From Cryomorphaceae bacterium (GTDB lineage Bacteria; Bacteroidota; Bacteroidia; Flavobacteriales_D; Cryomorphaceae), in assembly GCA_003565555.1 (NCBI GenBank), contig PXBH01000126.1, positions 1 through 64,000 of the forward strand: a stretch of DNA of 64,000 nucleotides, written 5' to 3'. Positions 1 to 8,852 of the stretch are shown in pieces. The notes beneath the pieces were generated by a model, which had not been told where the DNA came from, made no database searches, and saw only the letters and a list, made by a program, of their open reading frames with translations. The first letter of the stretch is position 1. Each line of letters starts with the position of its first letter. The position numbers and the translations under genes were made by a program.

Positions 1-200
1 GGCATTAAGAGGATTAAGAGAAGGGCGTGACAGGGCGCGGTGGGTGAGTCACAGGCTTAATGTTCCTTAATGCCTTAATGTTTCTTTTTTACGCCCTTCA
101 CGTAAAGCGCCTTCGGCGCCTCCTTTTTCCTAACATTGAGGCATTAAGGGAATGATGAGAAGGGCGTGAAAAGGCGCCATCGTTGAGTCACACCTTTTAC
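1..200. repeat. 137-bp repeat family, one partial and one diverged unit
   Basis: The stretch holds one unit cut by the window edge and the start of a second, diverged unit at about 133. Each unit has an AT-rich arm (ACATTAAGGCATTAAG), a conserved palindrome GTGAGTCAC (44-52 here), the reverse complement of the first arm, and a GCGCC-TTC-GGCGC hairpin (107-119) followed by T-rich sequence. The same unit recurs near 37.9 kb and 54 kb in the same orientation. It lies just downstream of the 3' end of the minus-strand gene that follows. Confidence 0.8.
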
Positions 201-333
201 GTCCCTAATTTCTTCATGTTTTTTTCGCAACGGACGGGTGAGGTGCCGGGGCTGAAGCAGGATATGCAACTTTCGGCGCAGGCTTCCTCGGGCATTGAGA
301 CACGATGTGAACAGGGAAAACAAAGTGCGCGAC

Positions 334-1128
334 TTATTCCTTGCCGCCGCTTTTGGTTTCGGCTGCATTCTTTTTGTCTTTTTTTCCTTTGTGCGCTTGG
401 GCTTTTGCGGCTTTTTTGGCCTCGCGGGCCGCACGTTTTTCGGCGCGGAGGGCTTCCCGGGCTTCGCGCTTGGCTATTTTGGCCTCCTCACGGGCTTTTT
501 TTTGCGCGCGCCTCTCGAGTTGCAGGGGCGTCAATTCACCCGGACGTCCTTTGGCTTGTCGGGTGTCGCCTTCGGTTCGGTTTGTTTCGTGTACGTCCGC
601 ACCCCCGGCAGGATAGCCTGCCTTCGGCTTTCCCGATTTGCTTCGCGCCGCCTTTTCGGCGCGTTTCGCCTCCCGCAGGGCTTTCTTGCGTTCGCGTTCG
701 GCGTTGATGGCTTCCGTTTTGGCCTTCCGCGCCGCACGCCGTTCTTCGCGCAGTGCTTCTCGGGCTTTGCGCAGCTCATCCGATTTCTTTTGCTCCTTTT
801 CGCGCTCTTTCGTCTTGGCAGCGTGCAGGGCTTTAAACTCACCTACGATTTCCTTTCCGTAGAGCGGCTGTACGTCTCGTCCTTGGCGTTTAAAGGTCTT
901 GCTCACCGTATACCCGAGGATATAAATGGCGTGTCGAATGGCCTGAAGCTCTTCATCACTCCGCGCGACAAAGCGCACTTCCCAACCTTTTTTGTACACA
1001 TCGGGGCCCTTCGCACGGAATTTACTCGGATTTTGTCGGCGCATATAGCCCACAGCCTTAAACTTCTCTTTGAGAAAGTTAAGGGCACGGTCCTTCTCGG
1101 GGTTACTGTTTTCGTCGGTCAATGCCAT
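334..1128 (-). CDS. Lys/Arg/Ala/Glu-rich protein with a small N-terminal domain
   Basis: The 264-residue protein is not recognised. Residues 1 to about 95 look like a folded domain with ordinary composition (GWEVRFVARSDEELQAIRHA and a conserved-looking GYTVSKTFKRQGRD stretch). From about residue 100 to the end the sequence is almost entirely K, R, A and E, with repeated variants of REEARKAKREAREALRAEKR; this should be a long charged helix or disordered tail able to bind nucleic acid or acidic partners. There is no signal peptide or membrane segment. The gene starts with ATG and has no obvious Shine-Dalgarno site. A binding role is inferred from composition only. Confidence 0.6.
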   Translation of the reverse strand: MALTDENSNPEKDRALNFLKEKFKAVGYMRRQNPSKFRAKGPDVYKKGWEVRFVARSDEELQAIRHAIYILGYTVSKTFKRQGRDVQPLYGKEIVGEFKALHAAKTKEREKEQKKSDELRKAREALREERRAARKAKTEAINAERERKKALREAKRAEKAARSKSGKPKAGYPAGGADVHETNRTEGDTRQAKGRPGELTPLQLERRAQKKAREEAKIAKREAREALRAEKRAAREAKKAAKAQAHKGKKDKKNAAETKSGGKE

Positions 1129-1403
1129 TTCTGCAATCAGCGGGGGAGATGTACTGCACCTGAACCCGGCCGCGGATCGAAATTAATATATTTTTCGCAC
1201 GACAAGGGGGGGCGCACCGAAATTAAACGGGAAGGGTCCGGTTGATTCACCCGCCTGCGGAATTTCCGAAGCGCCCGTAATGAAAAATATTCTTCAGGAT
1301 TTCACCTCTCGCGGCCCTCACCTCGGTTATGACATCCGCAATGAAAGCCTGATGCGCTGTGAATCTGCATCACCTGAGGTGGGATTCAGGCCTATTGCTG
1401 TGC

Positions 1404-1778
1404 TTAGTTAGATCTGAATAAGGGATGGAGGTAAGCGCAAATTCCGTCCACTGCAATCACCGCTGCGACAACGGTATTTCTACCTGATAGCCGGCCGCCA
1501 ATGGCGCGGAGTACGTTTAAAATCGTATCCGGGAGCGGTTGAGCATCTTGCGCAAGGGCTTTATAGAGTCTTGGGCGGCTCATTACGGTTTCTTCGGCGA
1601 TTTTTGACATGCCTCCGGCTTTGGCAATGTGTCCCAAATCCACAACCAAATCCTCAGCACTGCCATCCTCAAGTACTGCGTTGAGATAGCTTGCCATCAT
1701 GGCGTCGCTATCGAGGGATGCACTGAGGTCGAATTTTTTAGTTGTTCTATTGGTCATGGATTCGATGAAAGTATCCAA
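1404..1778 (-). CDS. Antitoxin-like HTH protein, dnstrm_HI1420 family, orphan
   Basis: Residues about 15-100 match the putative addiction-module antidote family (dnstrm_HI1420): an initial FDLSASLDSDAMMASYLNAV, a GHIAKAGGMSKIAEETVMSR helix-turn-helix, then RLYKALAQDAQPLPDTILNV. Such proteins normally pair with a HigB/RelE-type toxin encoded just upstream. Here the upstream neighbour is a membrane protein and no RelE-like gene is visible on either side. Length (124 residues) is slightly above the family norm because of extra residues after the HTH. Translation may instead start at the internal ATG seven codons in (MTNRTTKKF), which resembles family N-termini better. Confidence 0.75.
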   Translation of the reverse strand: MDTFIESMTNRTTKKFDLSASLDSDAMMASYLNAVLEDGSAEDLVVDLGHIAKAGGMSKIAEETVMSRPRLYKALAQDAQPLPDTILNVLRAIGGRLSGRNTVVAAVIAVDGICAYLHPLFRSN

Positions 1779-1813
1779 CCGGATACATTGCGAGAATTAA
1801 ATGCAATAAGGTT

Positions 1814-2458
1814 TCATCTTCGACATTGTTCACCACAAAACGTTCTAATCTTCAAGCCCAAATGAGCTGCAATATTTTGGGCCACTTGGTGTACTGATTG
1901 AAAATTATCCTGTTCTAAGTGAATATGCATTGCCCTTAAATCGAGGTTTCGAATGCTCAATACTTCTTCAGTCCTGTCATTCATCATAAGCACAATCCCA
2001 TAATGTTCTTTTACTCCATCCTTGTGAAAAGGCCGTTTCATGAATATCGGATTGAAATAGGACAAGCCGATTTTGTAGCACAGCACAGTGGTATCACCTG
2101 AAATATCACTCCTACGGATTGATTTGATTATTTGTCGGTTTTGAATCACATCTATTGCTTTTGAGTCGGTGCTGATACGAATACCTAAATCGGTGAAAAT
2201 ATCTGAATGGACAGGCTGAGGTATTGCAGGCACCAGCTCCGAAATCGTTTCGCCGGCATTTTTCAGTAAAAGCCAATTGTCGTAAAGCTGTTTTTTGAAA
2301 GCAAAGACGTAAGTGAGAAGAGCGAAAACGGAGAAAACTAATAGGAATAGATTGTAAAACAGCACAGAGCTCACAATGAACAAAACAGCAAAAAGCCCTG
2401 CAAATGAAAGCAAGGCAACATTATTTCTAACGTAAATTTTGAAAAGGAGCTGTTTCAA
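1814..2458 (-). CDS. Small two-helix membrane protein of unknown function
   Basis: Two adjacent hydrophobic segments lie at about residues 15-35 and 37-54, followed by a soluble domain of about 150 residues (including IDVIQNRQIIKSIRRSDISG and YGIVLMMNDRTEEVLSIRNL). It resembles small membrane-anchored proteins with a PH-like cytosolic domain, but I do not recognise a family. It sits between two antitoxin-like genes, 22 bp after the upstream one and 35 bp before the downstream one, so it may be co-transcribed with them. Whether it takes part in toxin-antitoxin function is unknown. Confidence 0.55.
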   Translation of the reverse strand: MKQLLFKIYVRNNVALLSFAGLFAVLFIVSSVLFYNLFLLVFSVFALLTYVFAFKKQLYDNWLLLKNAGETISELVPAIPQPVHSDIFTDLGIRISTDSKAIDVIQNRQIIKSIRRSDISGDTTVLCYKIGLSYFNPIFMKRPFHKDGVKEHYGIVLMMNDRTEEVLSIRNLDLRAMHIHLEQDNFQSVHQVAQNIAAHLGLKIRTFCGEQCRR

Positions 2459-2480
2459 ATGGCTTTTGCATTCATGGATA

Positions 2481-2714
2481 TTACAGCCACTTCATGTCTT
2501 CTGAATCCATCTCTTCCTGCGAGATTATCCTGCCGTACTTAATGTCATCCTCACTCATCTCGAGCATGCGCCGCTGAGCCGGGCTTATTTTCACCTTCTC
2601 GAGTGTATCTGCTTTGGATACCGGGATTTTATCCAGGGCTTCCGGCAATTCCTTGTCATGAATGGTGAGCAACTTGTCTATAAGCCTATCCCTGAGCAGA
2701 TCTACCGTGTTCAT
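2481..2714 (-). CDS. Small antitoxin-like protein of Bacteroidota
   Basis: This 77-residue acidic protein has the layout of small Bacteroidota antitoxins that accompany RelE/ParE toxins: an N-terminal MNTVDLLRDRLIDKLLTI helix and a C-terminal ISPAQRRMLEMSEDDIKYGR-IISQEEMD-KWL tail that would wrap the toxin. In that family the toxin gene normally follows directly. Here a two-helix membrane protein follows 22 bp downstream, so it is an orphan or paired with an unrecognised partner. Assignment is from remembered family patterns, not a search. Confidence 0.6.
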   Translation of the reverse strand: MNTVDLLRDRLIDKLLTIHDKELPEALDKIPVSKADTLEKVKISPAQRRMLEMSEDDIKYGRIISQEEMDSEDMKWL

Positions 2715-2792
2715 TTGAAGCGATGTTTACTCAAAGATACGATTTTTCGACTGACACTATTCACAAGCCGAAGGTTTGAGCTTCACTCTCAT

Positions 2793-2874
2793 CCCTCCAC
2801 CTTCACACTTTTCACATTGTCGTTAATCACCCTTTCAATCAGCATCCTGCGGGGGTCGAGAGCGGTTCTTGCCG
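2793..2874 (-). pseudogene. Duplicated 3'-end fragment of the M1 peptidase/ABC permease gene
   Basis: About 80 bases match the last 27 codons of the ABC permease/M1 peptidase gene that ends at 3942, with roughly five mismatches. Read on the minus strand it still encodes an RMLIERVINDNVKSVKVEG end, followed by a TGA instead of the TAA of the intact gene. The fragment and the intact gene end bracket the UPF0175/DUF3368 pair in the same orientation, as expected if the toxin-antitoxin block was inserted or the locus was rearranged by recombination at this gene end. Confidence 0.85.
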
Positions 2875-2961
2875 ATGAGCAGGTGCATGAGGAGACTATT
2901 CAACGCACGTATTTGGTATACGCTCGTAAAAGTGATCGGAAATATTTACTAAATTTGATTC

Positions 2962-3189
2962 ATGAAGCAATTGACCCTGAATATTCCTGAGGCTTTGGAT
3001 TTGAGCGAGCATGAAGCTAAGCGTTTTCTTGCCGCCAAATTGTACGAGACAGGAAGACTGTCATTGGGTCAGGCCGCGGTACTTGCCGGTCTGAGTAAAA
3101 TTGCTTTTTCTGAAATTCTGGCTGATTACGGCGTGTCTTTAATCAACTATCCCGATTCAGATATTTCAAGGGATGCTGCCAAGCTCTGA
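2962..3189 (+). CDS. UPF0175-family antitoxin
   Basis: The 75-residue protein has the UPF0175 core: AKRFLAAKLYETGRLSLGQA-AVLAGLSKIAFSEILADYGV, a winged-helix-like DNA-binding segment, and a short C-terminal NYPDSD motif. UPF0175 proteins are established antitoxins partnered with DUF3368 PIN-like ribonuclease toxins. The toxin gene starts 17 bp before this one stops, the tight translational coupling usual for these modules. Autorepression by the complex is expected from the family but no operator was identified. Confidence 0.85.
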   Translation: MKQLTLNIPEALDLSEHEAKRFLAAKLYETGRLSLGQAAVLAGLSKIAFSEILADYGVSLINYPDSDISRDAAKL

Positions 3190-3640
3190 AATTGTCATTG
3201 CTGACACAAGTTGTCTTATTTTGTTAAGCAAGATTGACCAATTGGATTTGCTTAACGTTTTGGGTCGACAAGCAGTTGTGACCGATATTATTGCAAATGA
3301 GTTCGGTCATGTTTTGCCTCATTGGATTTCGGTTGCTAAGGCGGCTGATGTTTACTATCAACTCATATTAGAAATGGAATTGGATGAAGGTGAAGCCAGT
3401 GCAATTGCCTTGGCACTTGAAAAACCAAATTCCGTACTCATCATAGATGACCTGAAAGGCAGACGAGTAGCAGAACGGCTCCGCTTGGATTACTCGGGTA
3501 CTTTTGGCCTTATCTTGAAAGCTAAGCAGAGCGGCGCGTTGAAGTCTATTCGACCCCTTATCGAAAAGATTGAACGAACCGATTTCAGATTCAGTACCAA
3601 ACTAATTGAAACTATCTTACGCGAGGCAGGTGAACTCTAA
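3173..3640 (+). CDS. DUF3368 PIN-domain toxin
   Basis: This is a PIN-fold protein of 155 residues. It shows the acidic residues expected in the active site: Asp in VIADTSCLILL near residue 11, Glu/Asp around MELDEGEASAIALAL near residues 75-82, and Asp in VLIIDDLKGRRVAE near residue 100. DUF3368 proteins act as VapC-like RNases, neutralised by the UPF0175 antitoxin encoded just upstream with an overlap. The frame is intact and all signature motifs are present, so the module is likely functional. It lies between a duplicated gene fragment and an inverted-repeat element. Confidence 0.85.
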   Translation: MLPSSEIVIADTSCLILLSKIDQLDLLNVLGRQAVVTDIIANEFGHVLPHWISVAKAADVYYQLILEMELDEGEASAIALALEKPNSVLIIDDLKGRRVAERLRLDYSGTFGLILKAKQSGALKSIRPLIEKIERTDFRFSTKLIETILREAGEL

Positions 3641-3652
3641 GAAGTGTCTGTC

Positions 3653-3802
3653 CATAATGTCCGCTATCTGCGTTGCACTTGGTCTGAAAACCCGCCTGCG
3701 GAAGTCGGGCAGGCTGTCATCCGTAGGTACGGGACTCCCCGCCGTACCGGTCGGGCGGGCTTGCTTTTCAAACCTGCGTGCGCCTTGCTATCGAACATTA
3801 TG
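3653..3802. repeat. Imperfect inverted-repeat element, possibly MITE-like
   Basis: The 150-bp stretch starts with CATAATGTCCGCTATCTGCG and ends with the complement of CATAATGTTCGATAGCAAGG. The arms continue to pair loosely inwards as far as a shared CTGAAAA/TTGAAAA. Short open frames inside look like chance. It lies just after the PIN toxin gene and before the 3' end of the ABC/M1 gene. It could be a degenerate non-autonomous element, but only one copy was found here. Confidence 0.4.
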
Positions 3803-3941
3803 ATCCAGCCACTTGACCTAATGTACAAACTCTAAGAAGAACTTGTCAACATAGATATCGCGTCAGGAAGATGTAATTCCATAATTCGCATGTGCCTAAG
3901 AGTCCCATGTTCCATTCAGGGAAGTAAGGGTTTTCAGTTCT

Positions 3942-6900
3942 TTACCCCTCCACCTTCACACTTTTCACATTGTCGCTAATCACCCTTTCGATCAGCATCC
4001 TGCGGGGGTCGAGAGCGGCTTTCGCCGGAAGGCTGTCCACAGTCATGGTGAAGCGGGCGGGGCTCTCGGTGAGGTGCACGCGCTTCCAAGCGCTGAGGCG
4101 TTTTTCGTCCTTGTCGTTGTAAACGCCTATGTCGATCCACTCGTGGAGGGGCTGCTCGGTTTCATTGCCGAGGCTGTCGGCGTAGAGCTTGCGGGCTTCG
4201 AGTTCGAAGCTCACCTCGTACATGCCGTCGGGCAGCCGGGTGGCGGTGGCTTCCTTGAGGCGGAGGTCGTAGAGGGTGATTTGCTTGATCCAGTCTTCTA
4301 CGAGGTAGGCCAGGCTATCGGGTACGCGGGGCTCGAGGTGGCGCAGGTAGTCGAGAGAAGTGGGGTAAGGGGGCTCGGCGTAGGCGTACTCTTCGAGGAA
4401 GCTGCGCAGTGAGGCATTCACGCTGTCGGCGCTGATGTAGTCTTGCAGGGCATAAAGTATCACTGAGCCTTTGCCATAGTGGATGTACTGCTGATTTTCA
4501 ACTTTGTAAAGCGGCAATTCCTTCTCGCGCTCTCCGCTGCGGCCGCGCAGGTAGCGGTCGTAATCGTACTTTAGGAAGTTCTTCATTTTCATGTCGTCAC
4601 CTTTCAGGTCCTCCTTCATCACCATGAGGCTGCTGTATTCTGCAAAACTCTCTGTGAGCATGGTGCCGCCTTGCATAAGCGCCGGGATTTCCTGGTGGGC
4701 CCACCACTGGTGCGCCATTTCGTGGGCGATCACGGCGTCGATCACATTGTTTTCGTTTTCATCTTCCAGGTTGATGATGAAACCAAAACTCTCAGAATAA
4801 GGCATGGTGCCCGGGAATGCTTGCGCAAAATTGGCGTACCGTGGAAACTCCAATATGCGTGCCTGCTTGTGGTAGTAAGGCCCGAAATGCTTTTCGTAAT
4901 AGGCAAAGCTGCGGCGCACGGCATCGATCATCATGTCCACATTCTTGTGGTGCGCCGGGTGATGGTATATTTCGATGTCGATATCGCCGTATTTCTCGCG
5001 GGCCACTTCGTAGCGGGCGCTCATGAAGTTGTAGAAATTTTGCGAAGGCTGGTCGAGTTCGTAGCGGAAGTAGCGGCGGTCGCCTTCCGTCCATTCCCTG
5101 ATGAGTGAGCCCGGTGCCACTGCGATTTGGTCAGGGCTGGTGGAAACTTCTGAGGACACATTCACCCAATCGGCAAGGCCCTCGGTGAGGTAGTTGGCCA
5201 TGCAGGTGTGTCCGCAGGGGTACTCCAGTTTGGGCATGCGCTGCTTTTCCGGAAGGTCGTACTTCTTGCGGTCGTTCTTATCGCTGAGCTCGGCATTCGC
5301 GCTGTAGCCGAGGGTAGGGAGGATCTCAAAATTGTTGAGGAATGTCCCGTTGCGCACGATGTTGGTATTGCCCAAGCCGTTCTGGAATCCCTTGGTGATG
5401 TAGGCCGTTTTGATCTCCATCTCAATGCTGTCGCCGGGCTGCAGGGTGCTGCCGAGGGCGTAAATGCGGAAGCCGAGGTCTTCATCGTCGAGCACGAGGG
5501 AGGAATTGGCGATGTTGATTTCATTCTCCCAGCTTTGGTTGTAGTTGAAATACAGCGTATCGATGGCCTTGCCGCTTTTGTTGGCAAATTTGGCGGAAGC
5601 CTTCACATAGACATCCCGCTGCTCGGGAAATATGTCAATGTCATAATGAATATCCGTGAGCACGGGCAGGGGCTTGCCTTCGTGCTGTTTGTACTTTTTC
5701 TCGTAATCCACCGCCTCGAGTTCATACTGCTTGGACGATTTGTACGGGTTGAGGATGATGGTGTTGTAATAGACCCACCCGCCGATGAGCACCCACACCA
5801 CGGCTGTAATGGTGAAGCCTCTTTTGGCGCTTCCCGCAAAATTAGCGCGTGCCACCTGCCATTTTTCGCGAAAGCTGCTCACCACACTGCGGGGCCAGAA
5901 AAAGCCGGCGATGAAAATGAGCAATACCGCAAATGCCAGCCAATAGGCGTCAAACCACAGCGTGCCGAGCATTCCCGGCCCGAAGCCGTTCATGTCGGAA
6001 TAGAATATGCCCGGTGAGGCGCCCGGGTTGAGCATATTGCTCTGCCAATAGACCACGCTGAGCAAGATGCTCCAAACGGTAATAAAAAGTATACCAATGA
6101 AGTAACCTACGTAGCGGTTGCTCACCAGCGTTTGCACCAGCACGAAGAGGGCTGAGAGCACAATGTAGCCGGGAAGGGTATCCACGAAAAAGTCGATGAG
6201 ATATACATCGAGCTCAATAGTGGTATAGCCGCGCAAGAGTTGAGAAATGATCCCCATGGCGATAAATACAAATTGGAGCAGGACGGCCACGCTCACCAGG
6301 CTGGCCACTTTTGCAAAAATGCTCACAAAGCTGCCGTGTGGGGTGGCATTGATCACCTCGTGGATGTGGCTCACACGGTCGCGCCAAACGAGCTCGCCGC
6401 TGAAGAAAATCACCACGATGAGCACGAACAGACCCGTGGAACCGGCGATATCATCGATGATTTTGTAGGTCACTGGATAGCTCTGCAGACCGTAATATTC
6501 ATAGCCTTCGATGAGGCTGATGCCGAGCAACAGAATGCCGAAAAGCGCAACGATTTTGAACACCACATTCTTGGTGATGCTGCGCAGGTTGGCCATAAAG
6601 AAGCTCTTGAATTGTAGCCGGCTCAGGCTTCCGCCAAAATAGGTGGTAGCAATGGGTCTCTGTGCATCCGGAGCCGCAATAGGCGCATCATCTGCCTGTT
6701 CGCCACGGCGCTTCTTCTTGAACCTCAATTTTTCCTGAAAAGAGAAAGTCCAATAACTCAGGAAGGAAAGGACTAATCCCACACCCACCCACAGCAGGCG
6801 GTTGTAGAGGATAATGTCTTCGAGTACAGGGCTCAGGGTATTGCGCTCCATCGGCGTCCAGTAGCGCGAATACACGCTGTAGGTGCGTATGCCGAATACG

Positions 6901-7538
6901 TCGGTGATGGCCGCAATGGTCTCATTTTCAATATCGCTGAGAAAAGTTCCTGAGGCGAAGTAGGCCACGATGATGGCCAGTGCCCCCACGAAGCTGATGA
7001 TGGTATTTTTGAACTTATGGGCCAGGAAGAAGATGATGCTCCCGGCAAAGAACATGTTGGGCAGCACGAAGATGAAGTAATTGCTCAGCAGGGTGCTTGC
7101 GTAAAATGGGCCTATGCGGTCCCCGTCTATCCAACCCGCCGGCGGTCCTATGACGGCACCCAGCCATGCTCCGAAAAACACCCCCAGGAGTGGGATGGTG
7201 GCCAGCAGCCATGCCCCAAGGAAGCGCCCCCAAAAGTAGCCCGTCTTGCGGATGGGCAGGTGGTACATGATTTCGTTAAACCGGTTGTTGTGGTCCCTGA
7301 GGGCGGCATTGTTGTAAAAAGCGGCCGCGAAGAGCAATCCGAAAATGCCCAGGATAAGTGTAAACTGTGTGAGCACATCCGGTGCATTGCGGTACACATT
7401 GCCTATGGCACCGCCTATTTGCACATTGTCGCTCGCTACTGCGGCAAATGCGAACAGCGCCACCAGGCCGAAAAAGATGTAGAGCATGGGGCTCTTGAAG
7501 GCCGTGCGCAGCTCTAATTTGAAAAACTCGCCAAACAT
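3942..7538 (-). CDS. ABC transporter permease fused to M1-family aminopeptidase
   Basis: The protein has about 1198 residues from the ATG at 7538; the longer upstream reading frame overlaps the ATPase gene and looks non-coding. The N-terminal half has two ABC-2-like permease blocks of about six membrane helices each (first from FGEFFKLELRTAFKSPMLYI, second from LQFKSFFMANLRSITKNVVF). The C-terminal half is an M1 peptidase with the zinc motif VIAHEMAHQWWAHQE and the downstream ligand Glu in LTESFAEYSSLM. A GAMEN-like exopeptidase loop is not evident (nearest is GTMPYSESFGF). It follows the cognate ATPase gene by 14 bp. The substrate is unknown. The arrangement is recurrent in Bacteroidota and suggests peptide export or processing at the membrane. 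Confidence 0.9.
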   Translation of the reverse strand: MFGEFFKLELRTAFKSPMLYIFFGLVALFAFAAVASDNVQIGGAIGNVYRNAPDVLTQFTLILGIFGLLFAAAFYNNAALRDHNNRFNEIMYHLPIRKTGYFWGRFLGAWLLATIPLLGVFFGAWLGAVIGPPAGWIDGDRIGPFYASTLLSNYFIFVLPNMFFAGSIIFFLAHKFKNTIISFVGALAIIVAYFASGTFLSDIENETIAAITDVFGIRTYSVYSRYWTPMERNTLSPVLEDIILYNRLLWVGVGLVLSFLSYWTFSFQEKLRFKKKRRGEQADDAPIAAPDAQRPIATTYFGGSLSRLQFKSFFMANLRSITKNVVFKIVALFGILLLGISLIEGYEYYGLQSYPVTYKIIDDIAGSTGLFVLIVVIFFSGELVWRDRVSHIHEVINATPHGSFVSIFAKVASLVSVAVLLQFVFIAMGIISQLLRGYTTIELDVYLIDFFVDTLPGYIVLSALFVLVQTLVSNRYVGYFIGILFITVWSILLSVVYWQSNMLNPGASPGIFYSDMNGFGPGMLGTLWFDAYWLAFAVLLIFIAGFFWPRSVVSSFREKWQVARANFAGSAKRGFTITAVVWVLIGGWVYYNTIILNPYKSSKQYELEAVDYEKKYKQHEGKPLPVLTDIHYDIDIFPEQRDVYVKASAKFANKSGKAIDTLYFNYNQSWENEINIANSSLVLDDEDLGFRIYALGSTLQPGDSIEMEIKTAYITKGFQNGLGNTNIVRNGTFLNNFEILPTLGYSANAELSDKNDRKKYDLPEKQRMPKLEYPCGHTCMANYLTEGLADWVNVSSEVSTSPDQIAVAPGSLIREWTEGDRRYFRYELDQPSQNFYNFMSARYEVAREKYGDIDIEIYHHPAHHKNVDMMIDAVRRSFAYYEKHFGPYYHKQARILEFPRYANFAQAFPGTMPYSESFGFIINLEDENENNVIDAVIAHEMAHQWWAHQEIPALMQGGTMLTESFAEYSSLMVMKEDLKGDDMKMKNFLKYDYDRYLRGRSGEREKELPLYKVENQQYIHYGKGSVILYALQDYISADSVNASLRSFLEEYAYAEPPYPTSLDYLRHLEPRVPDSLAYLVEDWIKQITLYDLRLKEATATRLPDGMYEVSFELEARKLYADSLGNETEQPLHEWIDIGVYNDKDEKRLSAWKRVHLTESPARFTMTVDSLPAKAALDPRRMLIERVISDNVKSVKVEG

Positions 7539-7552
7539 CGCTTCCTGTAGAT

Positions 7553-8434
7553 TTAAGCCGTTACGGCGGGGTTGATTTTCACAAAGAATACATCCTCCAG
7601 GTTGGGTGCCACGGCCACAAAGCCATCGCCGGGGTCGGTATCGCTGAGCACGTGTATCTGTGGGCGGCCTGCCACCATCTTGTCGCTGATCACGTGGTGG
7701 GTGCTGCGGTAGCTGTCCACCTCGTCGCGCTCTATGGCCTTCATCCACACCTTGCCTTTCAACTCTTCGAGCACGGTCACAGGACTGCCGCTGTACACAA
7801 TGCGTCCCAGGTTCATGATGGCCATGGCCGAGCACAGCTCGCGCACATCGTCCACAATGTGTGTGCTGAGGATCACGATCACCTCACGGCCCACATCGGC
7901 CAGGAGGTTGTGAAAGCGGTTGCGCTCACCGGGGTCGAGGCCGGCCGTGGGCTCATCCACAATGATCAGGCGGGGATTGCCGATCAAGGCCTGGGCGATG
8001 CCTACCCTTTGCTTCATACCTCCTGAGAAGCCTTTCACGCTTTTGGTGCGCTTGTCGAAGAGGTTCACCTTTTGGAGGAGGTAGTGCACCAGCTCCTTGC
8101 GCTCTTTGCCGTTGGCGATGCCTTTGAGTATGGCGATGTGGTCGAGCAATTGCTCCGCCGTGATGCGGGGGTACACGCCGAATTCCTGCGGGAGGTAGCC
8201 CAAAGTCTTTCGGAGCTCGGCAGGCTGATTGAGTATGTCAATGTCGTCGAGGTGAGCGGAGCCATTGTCGGCTTCCTGCAAGGTAGCCAGGGTGCGCATG
8301 AGGCTGGACTTGCCGGCGCCGTTGGGGCCCAGCAGGCCAAACATGCCGTTGCTTATTTCAAGACTTACATTGTCAAGGGCTTTCACCCCGTTGGGGTAGG
8401 TCTTGGAGAGGTTTTCGATGCGCAGTGTTGCCAT
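7553..8434 (-). CDS. ABC transporter ATP-binding protein
   Basis: The 293-residue ATPase has Walker A GPNGAGKSSL, Q-loop YLPQEFGVYP, signature FSGGMKQRVG, Walker B LIIVDEPTAGLD and an H-loop in STHIVDD. It matches the CcmA/multidrug-type ATPases that serve ABC-2 permeases. The start is set at the ATG beginning MATLRIENLSKTYPNG; the upstream extension is arginine-rich and implausible. The C-terminal 70 residues (VEDSYR... LEDVFF) form the usual accessory domain. The permease/M1 fusion follows immediately and is the obvious partner, so the two form one operon. Confidence 0.93.
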   Translation of the reverse strand: MATLRIENLSKTYPNGVKALDNVSLEISNGMFGLLGPNGAGKSSLMRTLATLQEADNGSAHLDDIDILNQPAELRKTLGYLPQEFGVYPRITAEQLLDHIAILKGIANGKERKELVHYLLQKVNLFDKRTKSVKGFSGGMKQRVGIAQALIGNPRLIIVDEPTAGLDPGERNRFHNLLADVGREVIVILSTHIVDDVRELCSAMAIMNLGRIVYSGSPVTVLEELKGKVWMKAIERDEVDSYRSTHHVISDKMVAGRPQIHVLSDTDPGDGFVAVAPNLEDVFFVKINPAVTA

Positions 8435-8652
8435 GGTTGATAGGTTTAAATGACGTGCAATATAGCCCTTTGACGAACAACGGAGGCAAATTACTACACG
8501 GGTGGTAGGAATAGGGGGTGGGCGAAGTTTTCTCAGAAGCTTTTGACGGCTCCGTCCATCCTGCACAAAATGCGTGTCGTTTTAAAACCGTTGAAACGGT
8601 CGGGAGGGCGTGAAGCCTTCCCCTGAACCGCCCAAAAACACCCCGCGTACCC

Positions 8653-8686
8653 TGTCATATTGAGCGAAGCGAGATATCTCATCCGG
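8653..8686. repeat. TGTCAT-GAGCGAAGCGA type dispersed repeat
   Basis: The sequence CTGTCATATTGAGCGAAGCG followed by AGATATCTC matches a short palindromic motif (GAGCGAAGCGAG) that, from memory, is scattered through intergenic DNA of many Bacteroidota. No function is known to me. Confidence 0.5.
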
Positions 8687-8852
8687 GCTTGTGCTGCATC
8701 AGGGAGCACCACATGCGCCGTTTGGCCTTGGTTTTTTTTCGGTTGTACGCCCTGCCCGGTAGGGCGATGACAGTTGCTGAAAGGGCTGAGACCCGGCAAA
8801 TGATTGATAAGAACAAGAGACGTTGGCGCCCCGGTGAGCTGACTGGTTTCCA

